Assembly: GCF_000334155.1 (NCBI RefSeq) | Contig: NZ_ANNK01000080.1 | Location: forward strand, 1-34,795 | Length of the DNA: 34,795 nucleotides | Source: Halalkalibacterium ligniniphilum | Lineage (GTDB): Bacteria > Bacillota > Bacilli > Bacillales > Bacillaceae_D | Direction of reading: 5' to 3' | Part shown: piece by piece, positions 19,497 through 27,436 of the stretch | Numbering within the stretch: position 1 is the first letter of the stretch | Layout of the letters: every line of letters starts with the position of its first letter | Position numbers and translations under genes: made by a program | The notes under the pieces: model-generated | Seen by the model: only the letters and a program-made list of their open reading frames with translations | Databases searched by the model: none | Told to the model about the DNA's origin: nothing

Positions 19497-21605
19497 ATGG
19501 AACAAGAAAAACATGTATTTTCCCTTGACTGGGCCGGTCGTGAGCTAACGGTTGAAACAGGTCAACTAGCAAAGCAAGCTAACGGTGCTGTCCTAGTTCG
19601 TTATGGTGATACAGCTGTACTTTCAACTGTTACAGCATCGAAGGAACCTAAAGATTTACCCTTTTTTCCTCTAACTGTTAACTATGAGGAGCGACTTTAT
19701 GCGGCAGGAAAAATTCCTGGTGGCTTTATTAAGCGTGAAGGTCGTCCAAGTGAAAAGGCGATATTAGCGAGCCGGTTAATTGACCGTCCAATTCGTCCTC
19801 TTTTCCCAGACGGTTTCCGGAATGAAGTACAAGTGATTAGCATCGTCATGAGTGCTGATCAAAACTGTTCAGCTGAGATGGCAGCCATGTTAGGTTCATC
19901 GATGGCCCTATGTATTTCTGATATACCATTTGAAGGACCAATTGCTGGTGTTACAGTTGGTCGGATTGATGATGAGTTTGTGATTAACCCAACGACAGAT
20001 CAGCTAGATAAAAGTGATATCAACCTTGTTGTAGCTGGAACGAAAGAAGCCATCAACATGGTTGAAGCAGGGGCAAATGAAGTTCCAGAGGAAGTCATGC
20101 TTGAAGCGATTATGTTTGGACACAATGAAATAAAGCGACTCATTGAGTTCCAAGAAAAAATTGCCTCTGAAGTAGGAAAAGAAAAAAGCGAAGTTAAGTT
20201 AAAGCAGCTTGATCCTGAATTAGAAAAAGCAGTCCGTGAACAAGCAGAGGAAGAACTGAAAAAGGCGGTTCAAGTTCAAGAAAAGCATGCGCGTCAAGAT
20301 GCTATCGACGCAGTCATGAACAAAGTCGTGGAAAACTATGAGGAGCAAGAAGACGTAAATGTTGGCGAAGTGAAGGAAATTTTACATAAGATTGTAAAAG
20401 AAGAAGTGCGCCGTCTCATTACCGTTGAAAAAATCCGACCAGATGGACGGGCGATTGACGAAATTCGTCCCCTTTCTTCTCAAGTAAAACTCTTGCCTCG
20501 TACGCATGGGTCTGGTTTGTTTACACGTGGACAAACGCAAGCATTGAGCATTTGTACTCTTGGTGCTCTTGGCGATGTACAAATTTTGGACGGGCTTGGT
20601 ATTGAGGAATCCAAGCGCTTTATGCACCATTATAATTTCCCGCAATTTAGTGTCGGTGAAACAGGCCCGATTCGTGGACCAGGTCGACGGGAGATTGGAC
20701 ACGGGGCATTAGGCGAACGAGCACTTGAACCAATTATTCCAAGTGAACAAGACTTTCCATATACGATTCGTCTTGTATCGGAAGTGCTGGAGTCAAATGG
20801 TTCGACTTCACAGGCAAGCATTTGCGCGAGCACCCTTGCGATGATGGATGCCGGTGTACCAATTAAAGCACCCGTTGCTGGAATTGCCATGGGTCTTGTC
20901 AAGCAAGGCGAGCATGTTACGGTATTAACAGATATTCAAGGAATGGAAGATGCGCTAGGGGACATGGACTTTAAAGTTGCGGGCACGAAAAAAGGCGTAA
21001 CAGCGCTTCAAATGGATATTAAAATTTCTGGTATTGACCGGAATATCTTAGAGGAAGCGTTGGCACAAGCAAAACGTGGTCGGATGATTATCCTTGAAAG
21101 CATGCTTTCAGCAATCAGCGAATCTCGTGAAGAACTTTCTGAGTACGCACCGAAAATTATGACAATGAAAATCAATCCGGATAAAATTCGCGATGTGATT
21201 GGACCAAGCGGAAAGATCATTAATAAAATCATTGAGGACACTGGTGTTAAGATTGATATCGAGCAAGATGGTACAATCTATATTTCATCGATCGATATGT
21301 CAATGAATCAAAAAGCTCGAACGATTATTGAGGATCTTGTTCGTGAGGTAGAGGTTGGTCAAATCTACCTTGGAAAAGTCAAGCGAATTGAAAAATTCGG
21401 GGCATTCGTTGAAATTTTCAAAGGAAAAGATGGCCTCGTTCACATTTCCCAGCTTGCGGAAGAACGGGTGAACAAAGTGGAAGATGTGCTGAAGCTTGGC
21501 GACGAAATCATGGTTAAAGTGACAGAAATCGACGAACAAGGGCGCGTAAATCTTTCCCGCAAAGCTGTCCTTAAGGAAGAAAAAGAAAAACAAAAGCAAG
21601 GATAA
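19497..21605 (+). CDS. pnp: Polynucleotide phosphorylase
   Basis: PNPase degrades RNA 3' to 5' by phosphorolysis and is part of mRNA turnover. The 702-residue product has two RNase PH domains (first about 10-145, second about 315-535) joined by an alpha-helical domain. The second carries FTRGQTQAL and the active-site [10 protein letters not shown] near 487. The KH domain has [12 protein letters not shown] near 566, and the S1 domain runs from about 620 ([19 protein letters not shown]) to the C terminus. The ATG lies 9 nt after AGAGGAG. Length is as in B. subtilis (about 705). A strong terminator follows. Confidence 0.98.
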   Translation: MEQEKHVFSLDWAGRELTVETGQLAKQANGAVLVRYGDTAVLSTVTASKEPKDLPFFPLTVNYEERLYAAGKIPGGFIKREGRPSEKAILASRLIDRPIRPLFPDGFRNEVQVISIVMSADQNCSAEMAAMLGSSMALCISDIPFEGPIAGVTVGRIDDEFVINPTTDQLDKSDINLVVAGTKEAINMVEAGANEVPEEVMLEAIMFGHNEIKRLIEFQEKIASEVGKEKSEVKLKQLDPELEKAVREQAEEELKKAVQVQEKHARQDAIDAVMNKVVENYEEQEDVNVGEVKEILHKIVKEEVRRLITVEKIRPDGRAIDEIRPLSSQVKLLPRTHGSGLFTRGQTQALSICTLGALGDVQILDGLGIEESKRFMHHYNFPQFSVGETGPIRGPGRREIGHGALGERALEPIIPSEQDFPYTIRLVSEVLESNGSTSQASICASTLAMMDAGVPIKAPVAGIAMGLVKQGEHVTVLTDIQGMEDALGDMDFKVAGTKKGVTALQMDIKISGIDRNILEEALAQAKRGRMIILESMLSAISESREELSEYAPKIMTMKINPDKIRDVIGPSGKIINKIIEDTGVKIDIEQDGTIYISSIDMSMNQKARTIIEDLVREVEVGQIYLGKVKRIEKFGAFVEIFKGKDGLVHISQLAEERVNKVEDVLKLGDEIMVKVTEIDEQGRVNLSRKAVLKEEKEKQKQG

Positions 21606-21611
21606 TGGAAG

Positions 21612-21643
21612 GAGACTGGAAGGGGAAAAGCCAGTCTCTTTTT
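21612..21643 (+). terminator. Intrinsic terminator after pnp
   Basis: GAGACTGG (21612-21619) pairs with CCAGTCTC (21631-21638), loop of 11, followed by TTTTTC. Confidence 0.85.
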
Positions 21644-21699
21644 CATCGTTGAATCGTAAGACAACAGCTTAGCTGAACACTAGGTCTGTTCTAACCTGT

Positions 21700-21728
21700 C
21701 CTTCTTCTGCATACGGTGAAGAAGAAGG
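21700..21728 (+). promoter_or_regulatory. Stem-loop overlapping the ylxY ribosome binding site
   Basis: CCTTCTTC (21700-21707) pairs with GAAGAAGG (21721-21728), loop of 13. The right arm takes up the first bases of the AAGGAGGGA site at 21725-21733, so the stem could restrict ylxY translation. Confidence 0.35.
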
Positions 21729-21741
21729 AGGGAGAGATGGA

Positions 21742-22737
21742 TTGAAAAAAATCATTGTTCATGCTTGTGTATTTTGTGTTGTCGTTCTTCTCTCATATGG
21801 AGCAGTCCAAAACCCATTTTCCACAAGTTATATAGATGCAATCAAAGAGGACAGTCAAATGGTTGCGACAAACAACGACCCGTTGTACGCTGAAATCGTT
21901 ACTCATGCGAAGAAATACATGGAGCCAGCAACCGATGCTGTCATTGATCAGGTGTGGAAGGCTACACCAGGTTATAACGGGGTAGAAATAGATATTGACG
22001 AGTCTTATGAACGGATGAAACTTCACGGAACCTTTGATGCAAGGCAGTTGGTTTATCGAGAAACGAAGCCTAAGGTACATCTTCAAGACCTGCCCCCTGC
22101 ACCAATTTTTCGTGGCAATCCGCAAAAACCAATGGTCACTCTCCTTGTGAATGTAGCATGGGGCAATGAGTATATTCCTGATATGTTAAAGGTGATGAAT
22201 GAGCAAGGTGTGAAATCAACGTTTTTTCTCGATGGTTCTTGGGTGAAAAAAAACCCACAATTGGCTACAATGATAGTAGAGGAAGGCCATGAAATTGGGA
22301 ACCATGCTTACTCTCATCCTGATATGCAGAGGATCACCATCGAACGAATCGATGAAGAGCTACAAAAAACAAACGATGTCATCAAGGCGACGCTAGATGT
22401 TACACCAGAATGGTTTGCACCACCAAGTGGAAGCTACAATGATACCGTTGTAGCAAGAGCGGCCAAGCATAATATGAAAACGATTATGTGGTCCGTCGAT
22501 ACCATTGATTGGCGAAAGCCAGATCCGAATGAGATGGTTCACCGAGTTTTAGCGAAAATGCACCCTGGGGCAATGGTGCTTATGCATCCAACGGAAGCAA
22601 GTGCTAAAGGGCTGGAGCAACTCATTATTGGGATCAAGGAAAAGGGATTAAAGATTGGAAATGTCTCAGACCTTATGGATGAATCACGTGTACACGTTGG
22701 CGTAAGCCTTGACAAAAAACAGGGGGCTGCAGATTGA
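21742..22737 (+). CDS. ylxY: YlxY-type polysaccharide deacetylase-like protein
   Basis: The 331-residue product has an N-terminal hydrophobic segment (IIVHACVFCVVVLLSYGA) that is a signal or anchor, a variable region, and a NodB-like domain from about residue 130. The His motif HEIGNHAYSHPDM, WFAPPSGSYND and a final LMHPTEASAKGLEQL are present. The usual TFDDGP metal/base motif reads NVAWGNEY, so the first catalytic aspartates are missing, as I recall for YlxY relatives; activity as a deacetylase is doubtful. The start is TTG at 21742 after AAGGAGGGA; an ATG at 21737 stops after two codons. It is probably sporulation-linked and is coupled to mlpA by overlap. Confidence 0.88.
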   Translation: MKKIIVHACVFCVVVLLSYGAVQNPFSTSYIDAIKEDSQMVATNNDPLYAEIVTHAKKYMEPATDAVIDQVWKATPGYNGVEIDIDESYERMKLHGTFDARQLVYRETKPKVHLQDLPPAPIFRGNPQKPMVTLLVNVAWGNEYIPDMLKVMNEQGVKSTFFLDGSWVKKNPQLATMIVEEGHEIGNHAYSHPDMQRITIERIDEELQKTNDVIKATLDVTPEWFAPPSGSYNDTVVARAAKHNMKTIMWSVDTIDWRKPDPNEMVHRVLAKMHPGAMVLMHPTEASAKGLEQLIIGIKEKGLKIGNVSDLMDESRVHVGVSLDKKQGAAD

Positions 22738-23972
22738 TACAGAAAATTGAATTAGAGAATGGCGTACGAATTATTGCGGAGAAAATCACAACGGTTCGTT
22801 CCGTCTCAGTAGGAATTTGGATTGGAACAGGATCGCGATTTGAACAACCTGAAGAAAACGGGATCTCTCATTTTCTTGAACATATGTTTTTTAAAGGTAC
22901 AAAGACAAGAACAGCTGCTGAAATCGCTGAGTCATTTGACCGGATTGGTGGTCAAGTTAATGCTTTTACGTCGAAGGAATATACGTGCTATTATGCAAAA
23001 GTGTTAGATGAACATGCTGAGTATGCTGTCGATGTCCTTTCTGATATGTTTTTTAACTCTACCTTTGAAAAAGCGGAATTGGAAAAAGAACGGAACGTCG
23101 TCTATGAAGAAATCAAAATGGTTGATGATACACCAGATGATATTGTGCACGATCTTTTAAGTCAAGTATCATATGGTAAGCACGCTTTAGGCTATCCGAT
23201 ACTTGGGACGGTAGAAACCCTTCAAACCTTTGATGAAACGACGTTAAGAAGCTATATGGATCGTTTTTATACAGGTGATTATGTTGTTATATCTGTTGCG
23301 GGAAATATAACGGATGAGCTACTAGAAAGGTTAAAGAAAACCTTTGCTCAAGTGAAGCCGACTACGCATCAATATCGAGGAGAAAAGCCGAACTTCCTTT
23401 CAAATCATGCGTCCAGAAAAAAAGACACAGAGCAAGCTCATTTATGTTTAGGCTATCCAGGGTTACCTGTTGGGGATGAGCATGTGTATGCCCTTGTCCT
23501 TTTAAACAATGTCCTTGGAGGAAGCATGAGTAGCCGTTTATTCCAAGAAATTCGTGAAAACCGGGGCCTATGTTATTCTGTATTTTCTTACCATTCTTCT
23601 TATCATGACAGTGGAATGTTGACAATTTATGCTGGAACTGGATTGAGCCAGCTCGATGAGTTAGTCGAGGCTCTGCAAGGTACGACAAATGAGCTTATGA
23701 AGAAAGGAATCTCTGAAAAAGAGCTTCTAAATGGGAAAGAGCAGTTGAAAGGAAGTTTAATGCTTAGTTTAGAAAGCACAAATAGCCGAATGAGTCGAAA
23801 CGGCAAAAATGAATTGTTGCTGAAACGACATCGGAGCCTTGATGATATGATTGATGAAATTAATCACGTGAAGCTTGACGAGGTGAATCAATTAGCTAAA
23901 GAAATTCTCGGCAGTAAGCCTTCTGTTTCTCTCATTAGTTCAACAGGAGAGCTTCCAAAAGCATTGCAGTAG
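22734..23972 (+). CDS. mlpA: M16-family zinc peptidase (MlpA/YmxG)
   Basis: The 412-residue product is an M16B (mitochondrial processing peptidase-like) protease. The inverted zinc motif HFLEH is at 46-50 (zinc ligands H46 and H50, catalytic E49), and the distal glutamate ligand lies in NVVYEEIKM near 126. The second, inactive half carries LGGSMSSRLFQEIREN and the conserved arginine/tyrosine block RGLCYSVFSYHSSY, near 265-290. It starts with TTG overlapping the ylxY stop (TTGA), with GGGGG about 8 nt upstream. A conserved sporulation-era neighbour of ymxH; substrate unknown. Confidence 0.94.
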   Translation: MIQKIELENGVRIIAEKITTVRSVSVGIWIGTGSRFEQPEENGISHFLEHMFFKGTKTRTAAEIAESFDRIGGQVNAFTSKEYTCYYAKVLDEHAEYAVDVLSDMFFNSTFEKAELEKERNVVYEEIKMVDDTPDDIVHDLLSQVSYGKHALGYPILGTVETLQTFDETTLRSYMDRFYTGDYVVISVAGNITDELLERLKKTFAQVKPTTHQYRGEKPNFLSNHASRKKDTEQAHLCLGYPGLPVGDEHVYALVLLNNVLGGSMSSRLFQEIRENRGLCYSVFSYHSSYHDSGMLTIYAGTGLSQLDELVEALQGTTNELMKKGISEKELLNGKEQLKGSLMLSLESTNSRMSRNGKNELLLKRHRSLDDMIDEINHVKLDEVNQLAKEILGSKPSVSLISSTGELPKALQ

Positions 23973-23973
23973 A

Positions 23974-24001
23974 GATCAGCTAATGGCTGGTCTTTTTTTT
24001 T
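23974..24001 (+). terminator. Intrinsic terminator after mlpA
   Basis: GATCAGC (23974-23980) pairs with GCTGGTC (23986-23992) with one G-T pair, loop of five, followed by nine Ts. Confidence 0.85.
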
Positions 24002-24055
24002 GATTCGTTTCATACATCTAGTATATGGACAATGGTGAGAAACGGAGGACATGGA

Positions 24056-24298
24056 ATGAGACTAAGTGAGATAAGTGGTAAAGAAATCATTGACTTTCAA
24101 AAGGGAGAACGCCTTGGTGTTTTAGGGCAAACAGACCTTGTCATTAACGAAGAAAACGGGCAAATTGAAGCATTTATTATTCCAACGATGAAATGGTTTG
24201 GTTTTGGTAAAAAAGAGAAAGAGGTAACGGTATACTGGAATCAAATTAAGAAAATAGGCCAGGATATGATCATCATAGATTTAGGTAACATTGAATGA
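24056..24298 (+). CDS. ymxH: YlmC/YmxH-family PRC-barrel sporulation protein
   Basis: The 80-residue product has the single PRC-barrel pattern of the YlmC/YmxH family: MRLSEISGKEIIDFQKGERLGVLG at the start, then a strand-rich middle with AFIIPTMKWFGFGKKEKEVTVYW and IKKIGQDMIIIDL at the end. The function is unknown; relatives are found in endospore formers. The ATG at 24056 is 6 nt after ACGGAGGA. An in-frame GTG at 24032 would add eight residues and precedes that site. An ATG at 24051 in another frame stops at once. The stop codon is part of the following terminator stem. Confidence 0.9.
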   Translation: MRLSEISGKEIIDFQKGERLGVLGQTDLVINEENGQIEAFIIPTMKWFGFGKKEKEVTVYWNQIKKIGQDMIIIDLGNIE

Positions 24299-24324
24299 AC
24301 ACGGTGCGTGAGCCGTGTTTTTTT
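24298..24324 (+). terminator. Intrinsic terminator after ymxH
   Basis: AACACGG (24298-24304) and CCGTGTT (24313-24319) form a perfect seven-pair stem, loop of eight, and run into T residues to 24324. Confidence 0.85.
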
Positions 24325-24351
24325 GTGGAAAAGGGGACGGAGCTTACAGGA
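24325..24351 (+). repeat. Imperfect direct repeat, copy 1
   Basis: This copy matches 24465-24491 at 21 of 27 positions by eye, ending in the shared nine-mer CTTACAGGA, at a spacing of 140 bp. Confidence 0.5.
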
Positions 24352-24464
24352 TGATAAAGCAGGAAGTGTGTCGCTCACACCCCTTTATTGAAAGGTTGCT
24401 CAGCGTTACTTGACGAACTCGTTTTCATGCAAGTAGCAAAAGCGAGCCGCTCATACAGGTTTCT

Positions 24465-24491
24465 GTGTAAAAAGGGTTGGTACTTACAGGA
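24465..24491 (+). repeat. Imperfect direct repeat, copy 2
   Basis: The partner of 24325-24351. Both share GTG, an A run, GGG and the ending CTTACAGGA. Confidence 0.5.
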
Positions 24492-24568
24492 GGGCACTAC
24501 CGATCAAGCGGTGTTTAGATTAAGCTTTCGAGTCACGCTCAAGAGGGGAGCAGCCGTTCAAAAAGGTC

Positions 24569-24604
24569 TTTTTGTGGTTAATATTGTGAAATAAATCACA
24601 AAAA
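24569..24604 (+). promoter_or_regulatory. Inverted repeat containing an Fnr/CRP-like site
   Basis: TTGTGA (24584-24589), six bases and TCACAA (24596-24601) give an exact TGTGA-N6-TCACA dyad, the form bound by CRP/Fnr-family regulators, including B. subtilis Fnr. A larger alternative pairing joins TTTTTGTGGTT (24569-24579) to AATCACAAAAA (24594-24604). It lies just before the sigma-K promoter. Confidence 0.4.
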
Positions 24605-24622
24605 TAAGTTGGATTGTACATT

Positions 24623-24651
24623 CACCGATTGCCCAATTTGCTCATATGCTA
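24623..24651 (+). promoter_or_regulatory. Sigma-K promoter for dpaAB
   Basis: CACC at 24623-24626 (the -35 AC core), a 17-bp spacer counted from AC, and CATATGCTA at 24643-24651, an exact CATANNNTA -10. In B. subtilis the spoVF operon is transcribed by sigma-K in the mother cell, which fits. Confidence 0.75.
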
Positions 24652-24707
24652 TGGAGGAATCTTACGAGAAGTTTCAGGGTCCTTAACTTGTACGAAGAAA
24701 TAGACCG

Positions 24708-24725
24708 ACTAGAGTGGACTCTAGT
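24708..24725 (+). promoter_or_regulatory. Hairpin in the dpaA 5' leader
   Basis: ACTAGAG (24708-24714) and CTCTAGT (24719-24725) form a perfect seven-pair stem with a TGGA loop, ending just before the dpaA ribosome binding site. It could stabilise the mother-cell transcript. Confidence 0.45.
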
Positions 24726-24743
24726 AGAAAGGGGAACAGCAGT

Positions 24744-25622
24744 ATGTTAACGGGAAAGCATGTCGTTATCATGGGCGGTGATGCCAGACAGCTGGAAATT
24801 ATCCGCAAACTTTCCACCCTTGATGCAAAGATCTCCTTGATTGGATTTGAGCAATTAGATGATGGCTTTATAGGGGTAACGAAGCGAAAGGTCGATGAGC
24901 TAGAATGGGATGCAGTTGATGCCATTCTTCTGCCAATCAGTGGTACCGATGGGAAAGGAGAGGTTGAAACGATTTTTTCAAACGAAAAAATTCGGCTGAC
25001 AGATGAACAGGTAAAGAAAACACCAAAGCATTGCATTCTTTACTCAGGGATTAGTAACCATTACTTAGACGCGTGCGTCAACAAAACAAAACGCAAGCTC
25101 GTCAAGCTAATGGAGCGAGATGACGTTGCCATTTATAATTCAATCCCAACTGCTGAAGGGACCGTTATGATGGCGATACAGCATACTGATTTTACAATTC
25201 ATGGGGCGAATGTGGCGGTTCTTGGCTTAGGAAGAGTAGGGATGTCAGTGGCGCGAACCTTTGCCGTGCTCGGTGCGAAGGTAAAAGTGGCAGCAAGAGA
25301 CTCTCATCATCTTGCTCGCATTACAGAGATGGGGTTGATCCCCATTCATACTTCAAGTTTGATCACAGAATTGAAAGATGTCGATCTTTGTATAAATACG
25401 ATCCCTGCGCCGATTATTACGGCGAATGTACTCGCTGAAATGCCGACCCATTGTTTTATTATCGATTTGGCTTCAAAGCCAGGAGGGACAGACTTTCGAT
25501 ACGCAGAAAAGCGGGGCATGAAGGCTTTGCTTGCACCTGGTCTTCCAGGGATTGTGGCACCGAAAACAGCAGGGAAAATCTTAGCGGACGTCCTAACAAA
25601 ATTGCTGGATGAAGAAAAATAA
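24744..25622 (+). CDS. dpaA: Dipicolinate synthase subunit A (SpoVFA)
   Basis: DpaA with DpaB makes dipicolinic acid from the DapA product in the mother cell; dipicolinate is then loaded into the spore core with calcium. The 292-residue product has an N-terminal domain starting VVIMGGDARQLEIIRKL, the central YNSIPTAEGTVMMAIQHT, a Rossmann loop VLGLGRVGMSVARTF near 156 for the nicotinamide cofactor, and DLASKPGGTDF with LLAPGLPGIVAPKTAG at the end. The ATG at 24744 is 9 nt after AAAGGGG; an in-frame GTG at 24714 overlaps the hairpin. It is transcribed from the sigma-K promoter and lies 12 bp from dpaB. Confidence 0.96.
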   Translation: MLTGKHVVIMGGDARQLEIIRKLSTLDAKISLIGFEQLDDGFIGVTKRKVDELEWDAVDAILLPISGTDGKGEVETIFSNEKIRLTDEQVKKTPKHCILYSGISNHYLDACVNKTKRKLVKLMERDDVAIYNSIPTAEGTVMMAIQHTDFTIHGANVAVLGLGRVGMSVARTFAVLGAKVKVAARDSHHLARITEMGLIPIHTSSLITELKDVDLCINTIPAPIITANVLAEMPTHCFIIDLASKPGGTDFRYAEKRGMKALLAPGLPGIVAPKTAGKILADVLTKLLDEEK

Positions 25623-25634
25623 GGAGGGAATCGA

Positions 25635-26228
25635 ATGTCACTAAAAGGAAAACATATTGGCTTTGGAATTACAGGATCTCATTGTACCTATCATGAAGTC
25701 ATTCCGCAGATGGAAATGCTGGTTGAGTCAGGGGCGAGAGTGACACCATTTGTTACGTTCACCGTACAAACAACGGATACAAAGTTTGGTGATAGTGCAG
25801 ACTGGATAAAAAAAATTCAAGAGCTTACCCCTGAGCCGATTGTTGATTCAATGGTAAAAGCTGAGCCCTTTGGTCCGAAAAAACCCTTGGATTGTATGGT
25901 TATCGCCCCATTGACGGGAAACTCAACAAGTAAGCTTGCGAATGCCATGACCGATTCGCCAGTATTAATGGGCGCAAAAGCAACATTGCGAAATGGAAAA
26001 CCAGTCGTCCTGGGTATTTCTACGAATGATGCACTTGGATTAAATGGTGTGAACATCATGCGTTTGTTGGCAACGAAAAACATTTACTTTATTCCTTTTG
26101 GCCAAGATAATCCACAAGTGAAGCCAAACTCACTTGTCGCTAGAATGGAAGCATTAGTGGATACAATTGAGGCTGCACTAGAAGGAAGGCAATTACAACC
26201 CTTATTAATTGAAAAATTCAAAGATTAG
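25635..26228 (+). CDS. dpaB: Dipicolinate synthase subunit B (SpoVFB)
   Basis: This is a 197-residue protein of the flavoprotein (HFCD) fold. It opens with IGFGITGSHCTYHEVIPQME, where the GITGS loop would bind flavin phosphate, and carries CMVIAPLTGNSTSKLANAM and the PVVLGISTNDALG strand. Together with DpaA it is required for dipicolinate formation. AAGGAGGG precedes the ATG at 6-7 nt, and the gene lies 12 bp after dpaA. Both subunits are complete, so the strain should make dipicolinic acid. Confidence 0.96.
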   Translation: MSLKGKHIGFGITGSHCTYHEVIPQMEMLVESGARVTPFVTFTVQTTDTKFGDSADWIKKIQELTPEPIVDSMVKAEPFGPKKPLDCMVIAPLTGNSTSKLANAMTDSPVLMGAKATLRNGKPVVLGISTNDALGLNGVNIMRLLATKNIYFIPFGQDNPQVKPNSLVARMEALVDTIEAALEGRQLQPLLIEKFKD

Positions 26229-26242
26229 ACCTTATGCAGAGT

Positions 26243-26271
26243 TGCTTATTTGGAGATTATCCCTTAAAGTT
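26243..26271 (+). promoter_or_regulatory. Candidate sigma-A promoter for asd-dapG-dapA
   Basis: TTGCTT (26243-26248), a 17-bp spacer and TAAAGT (26266-26271). It would let the lysine/DAP genes be expressed in growth apart from sporulation. A leader stem GGTGTC/GATACC follows near 26288-26305. Confidence 0.5.
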
Positions 26272-26373
26272 TAATAGAGATAGCTCGGTGTCATTATCGA
26301 TACCTCATCTATTATTATTTTTACTGAAAAACAAAAACGACAAGATGGAAATGGGAGAAGGGAGAACGAACAA

Positions 26374-27423
26374 ATGACAGCTCAAAAAACATTTAATGTT
26401 GCCGTTGTCGGTGCAACTGGCGCAGTCGGACAACAAATGCTAAAAACTCTAGAGGAACGCAATTTTCCAATCGCTGAATTAAAGCTCCTCTCTTCAAAGC
26501 GCTCTGCAGGGACAAAGGTTACGTTTAAGGGAGAGGAGTTTACAGTTGAAGAGGCGACGCCTGAATCATTTGAAGGTGTTCAAGTTGCTTTATTTAGTGC
26601 TGGAGGTTCTGTATCTAAAGCGCTCGCTCCAGAAGCTGTAAAAAGAGGTGCCATTGTTGTAGATAATACAAGTGCATTCCGCATGGACCCAAATGTACCT
26701 CTTGTAGTACCTGAGGTAAACGAAGAGGATCTACGTGAACATAACGGAATCATTGCAAATCCTAACTGTTCAACGATTCAAATGGTCGTTGCTCTTGAGC
26801 CGATTCGTGAAAAATACGGCCTGAAAAAAGTGGTCGTTTCCACGTATCAAGCGGTTTCGGGTGCAGGACTTGAAGCAATTGAGGAAATGAGAGAACAATC
26901 GAAAGCTGTATTAGAAGGAAAGGAAGTAAAGGCAGAAATCTTACCAGTTGGCGGCGACAAGAAGCATTATCAAATTGCCTTTAATGCCATTCCACAAATT
27001 GATTTGTTTCAAGAAAATGGTTACACATTTGAAGAAATGAAAATGATCAATGAAACAAAAAAAATTATGCATATGGAAAAATTAGAGGTTGCTGCGACGT
27101 GTGTCCGTCTTCCTGTTGAAACAGGTCATTCAGAATCGGTTTACATTGAAACGGAAAAAGGCGGTGCAACGGTTGCTGAGCTTAAAGAACTGCTCGGATC
27201 AGCTCCAGGTGTTACCCTTGAAGATGATCCGGAGAACCAAGTGTACCCGATGGCAGTAAATGCTGTAGGTAAAAATGACGTCTTTGTCGGTCGACTACGC
27301 CGCGATCTTGATCGTGATAACGGGTATCACATGTGGATTGTTTCTGATAACCTTCTTAAGGGTGCAGCTTGGAACTCTGTTCAAATTGCAGAAAGCCTAG
27401 TTAAGCTCGAACTTTTAAAATAA
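26374..27423 (+). CDS. asd: Aspartate-semialdehyde dehydrogenase
   Basis: Asd reduces aspartyl phosphate to aspartate semialdehyde with NADPH, feeding lysine, DAP, threonine, methionine and dipicolinate. The 349-residue product has the nucleotide loop GATGAVG at 13-19, the catalytic cysteine C132 in NPNCSTIQM, and the active-site histidine near 251 in [12 protein letters not shown] follows GGGAGAAGGGAG at moderate spacing. The 145-bp gap from dpaB holds a promoter candidate. dapG follows after 13 bp. Confidence 0.97.
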   Translation: MTAQKTFNVAVVGATGAVGQQMLKTLEERNFPIAELKLLSSKRSAGTKVTFKGEEFTVEEATPESFEGVQVALFSAGGSVSKALAPEAVKRGAIVVDNTSAFRMDPNVPLVVPEVNEEDLREHNGIIANPNCSTIQMVVALEPIREKYGLKKVVVSTYQAVSGAGLEAIEEMREQSKAVLEGKEVKAEILPVGGDKKHYQIAFNAIPQIDLFQENGYTFEEMKMINETKKIMHMEKLEVAATCVRLPVETGHSESVYIETEKGGATVAELKELLGSAPGVTLEDDPENQVYPMAVNAVGKNDVFVGRLRRDLDRDNGYHMWIVSDNLLKGAAWNSVQIAESLVKLELLK

Positions 27424-27436
27424 AAGTAGGTGTTCT

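Larger units (their letters stand above)
24325..24743 (+). promoter_or_regulatory. Long upstream region of dpaA, no convincing gene
   Basis: The stretch holds two imperfect copies of a 27-bp direct repeat (24325-24351, 24465-24491), a TGTGA-N6-TCACA dyad (24585-24600) within a longer inverted repeat, an exact sigma-K promoter match (24623-24651) and a leader hairpin (24708-24725). A short open frame at 24388-24594 begins with TTG without a ribosome binding site and is not believed. Confidence 0.6.

Noticed and set aside
20382-20902. Long antisense open frames inside pnp, and similar ones inside polC, infB and dapG
   Set aside because: They mirror well-conserved coding frames, lack ribosome binding sites and have composition expected of reverse-strand shadows.
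21710-21717. Sigma-E or sigma-K -10-like CATACGGT before ylxY
   Set aside because: No acceptable -35 at sigma-E spacing, and the nearest AC for sigma-K is only 14 bp away. ylxY may still be sporulation-controlled, but this site does not show it.
24011-24018. Sigma-E-like -10 CATACATC before ymxH
   Set aside because: No -35 ATA element was found at the right distance; the match is partial.
24388-24594. 68-codon open frame upstream of dpaA
   Set aside because: It has a TTG start without a ribosome binding site, no recognisable sequence, and lies over the direct repeat and the dyad.
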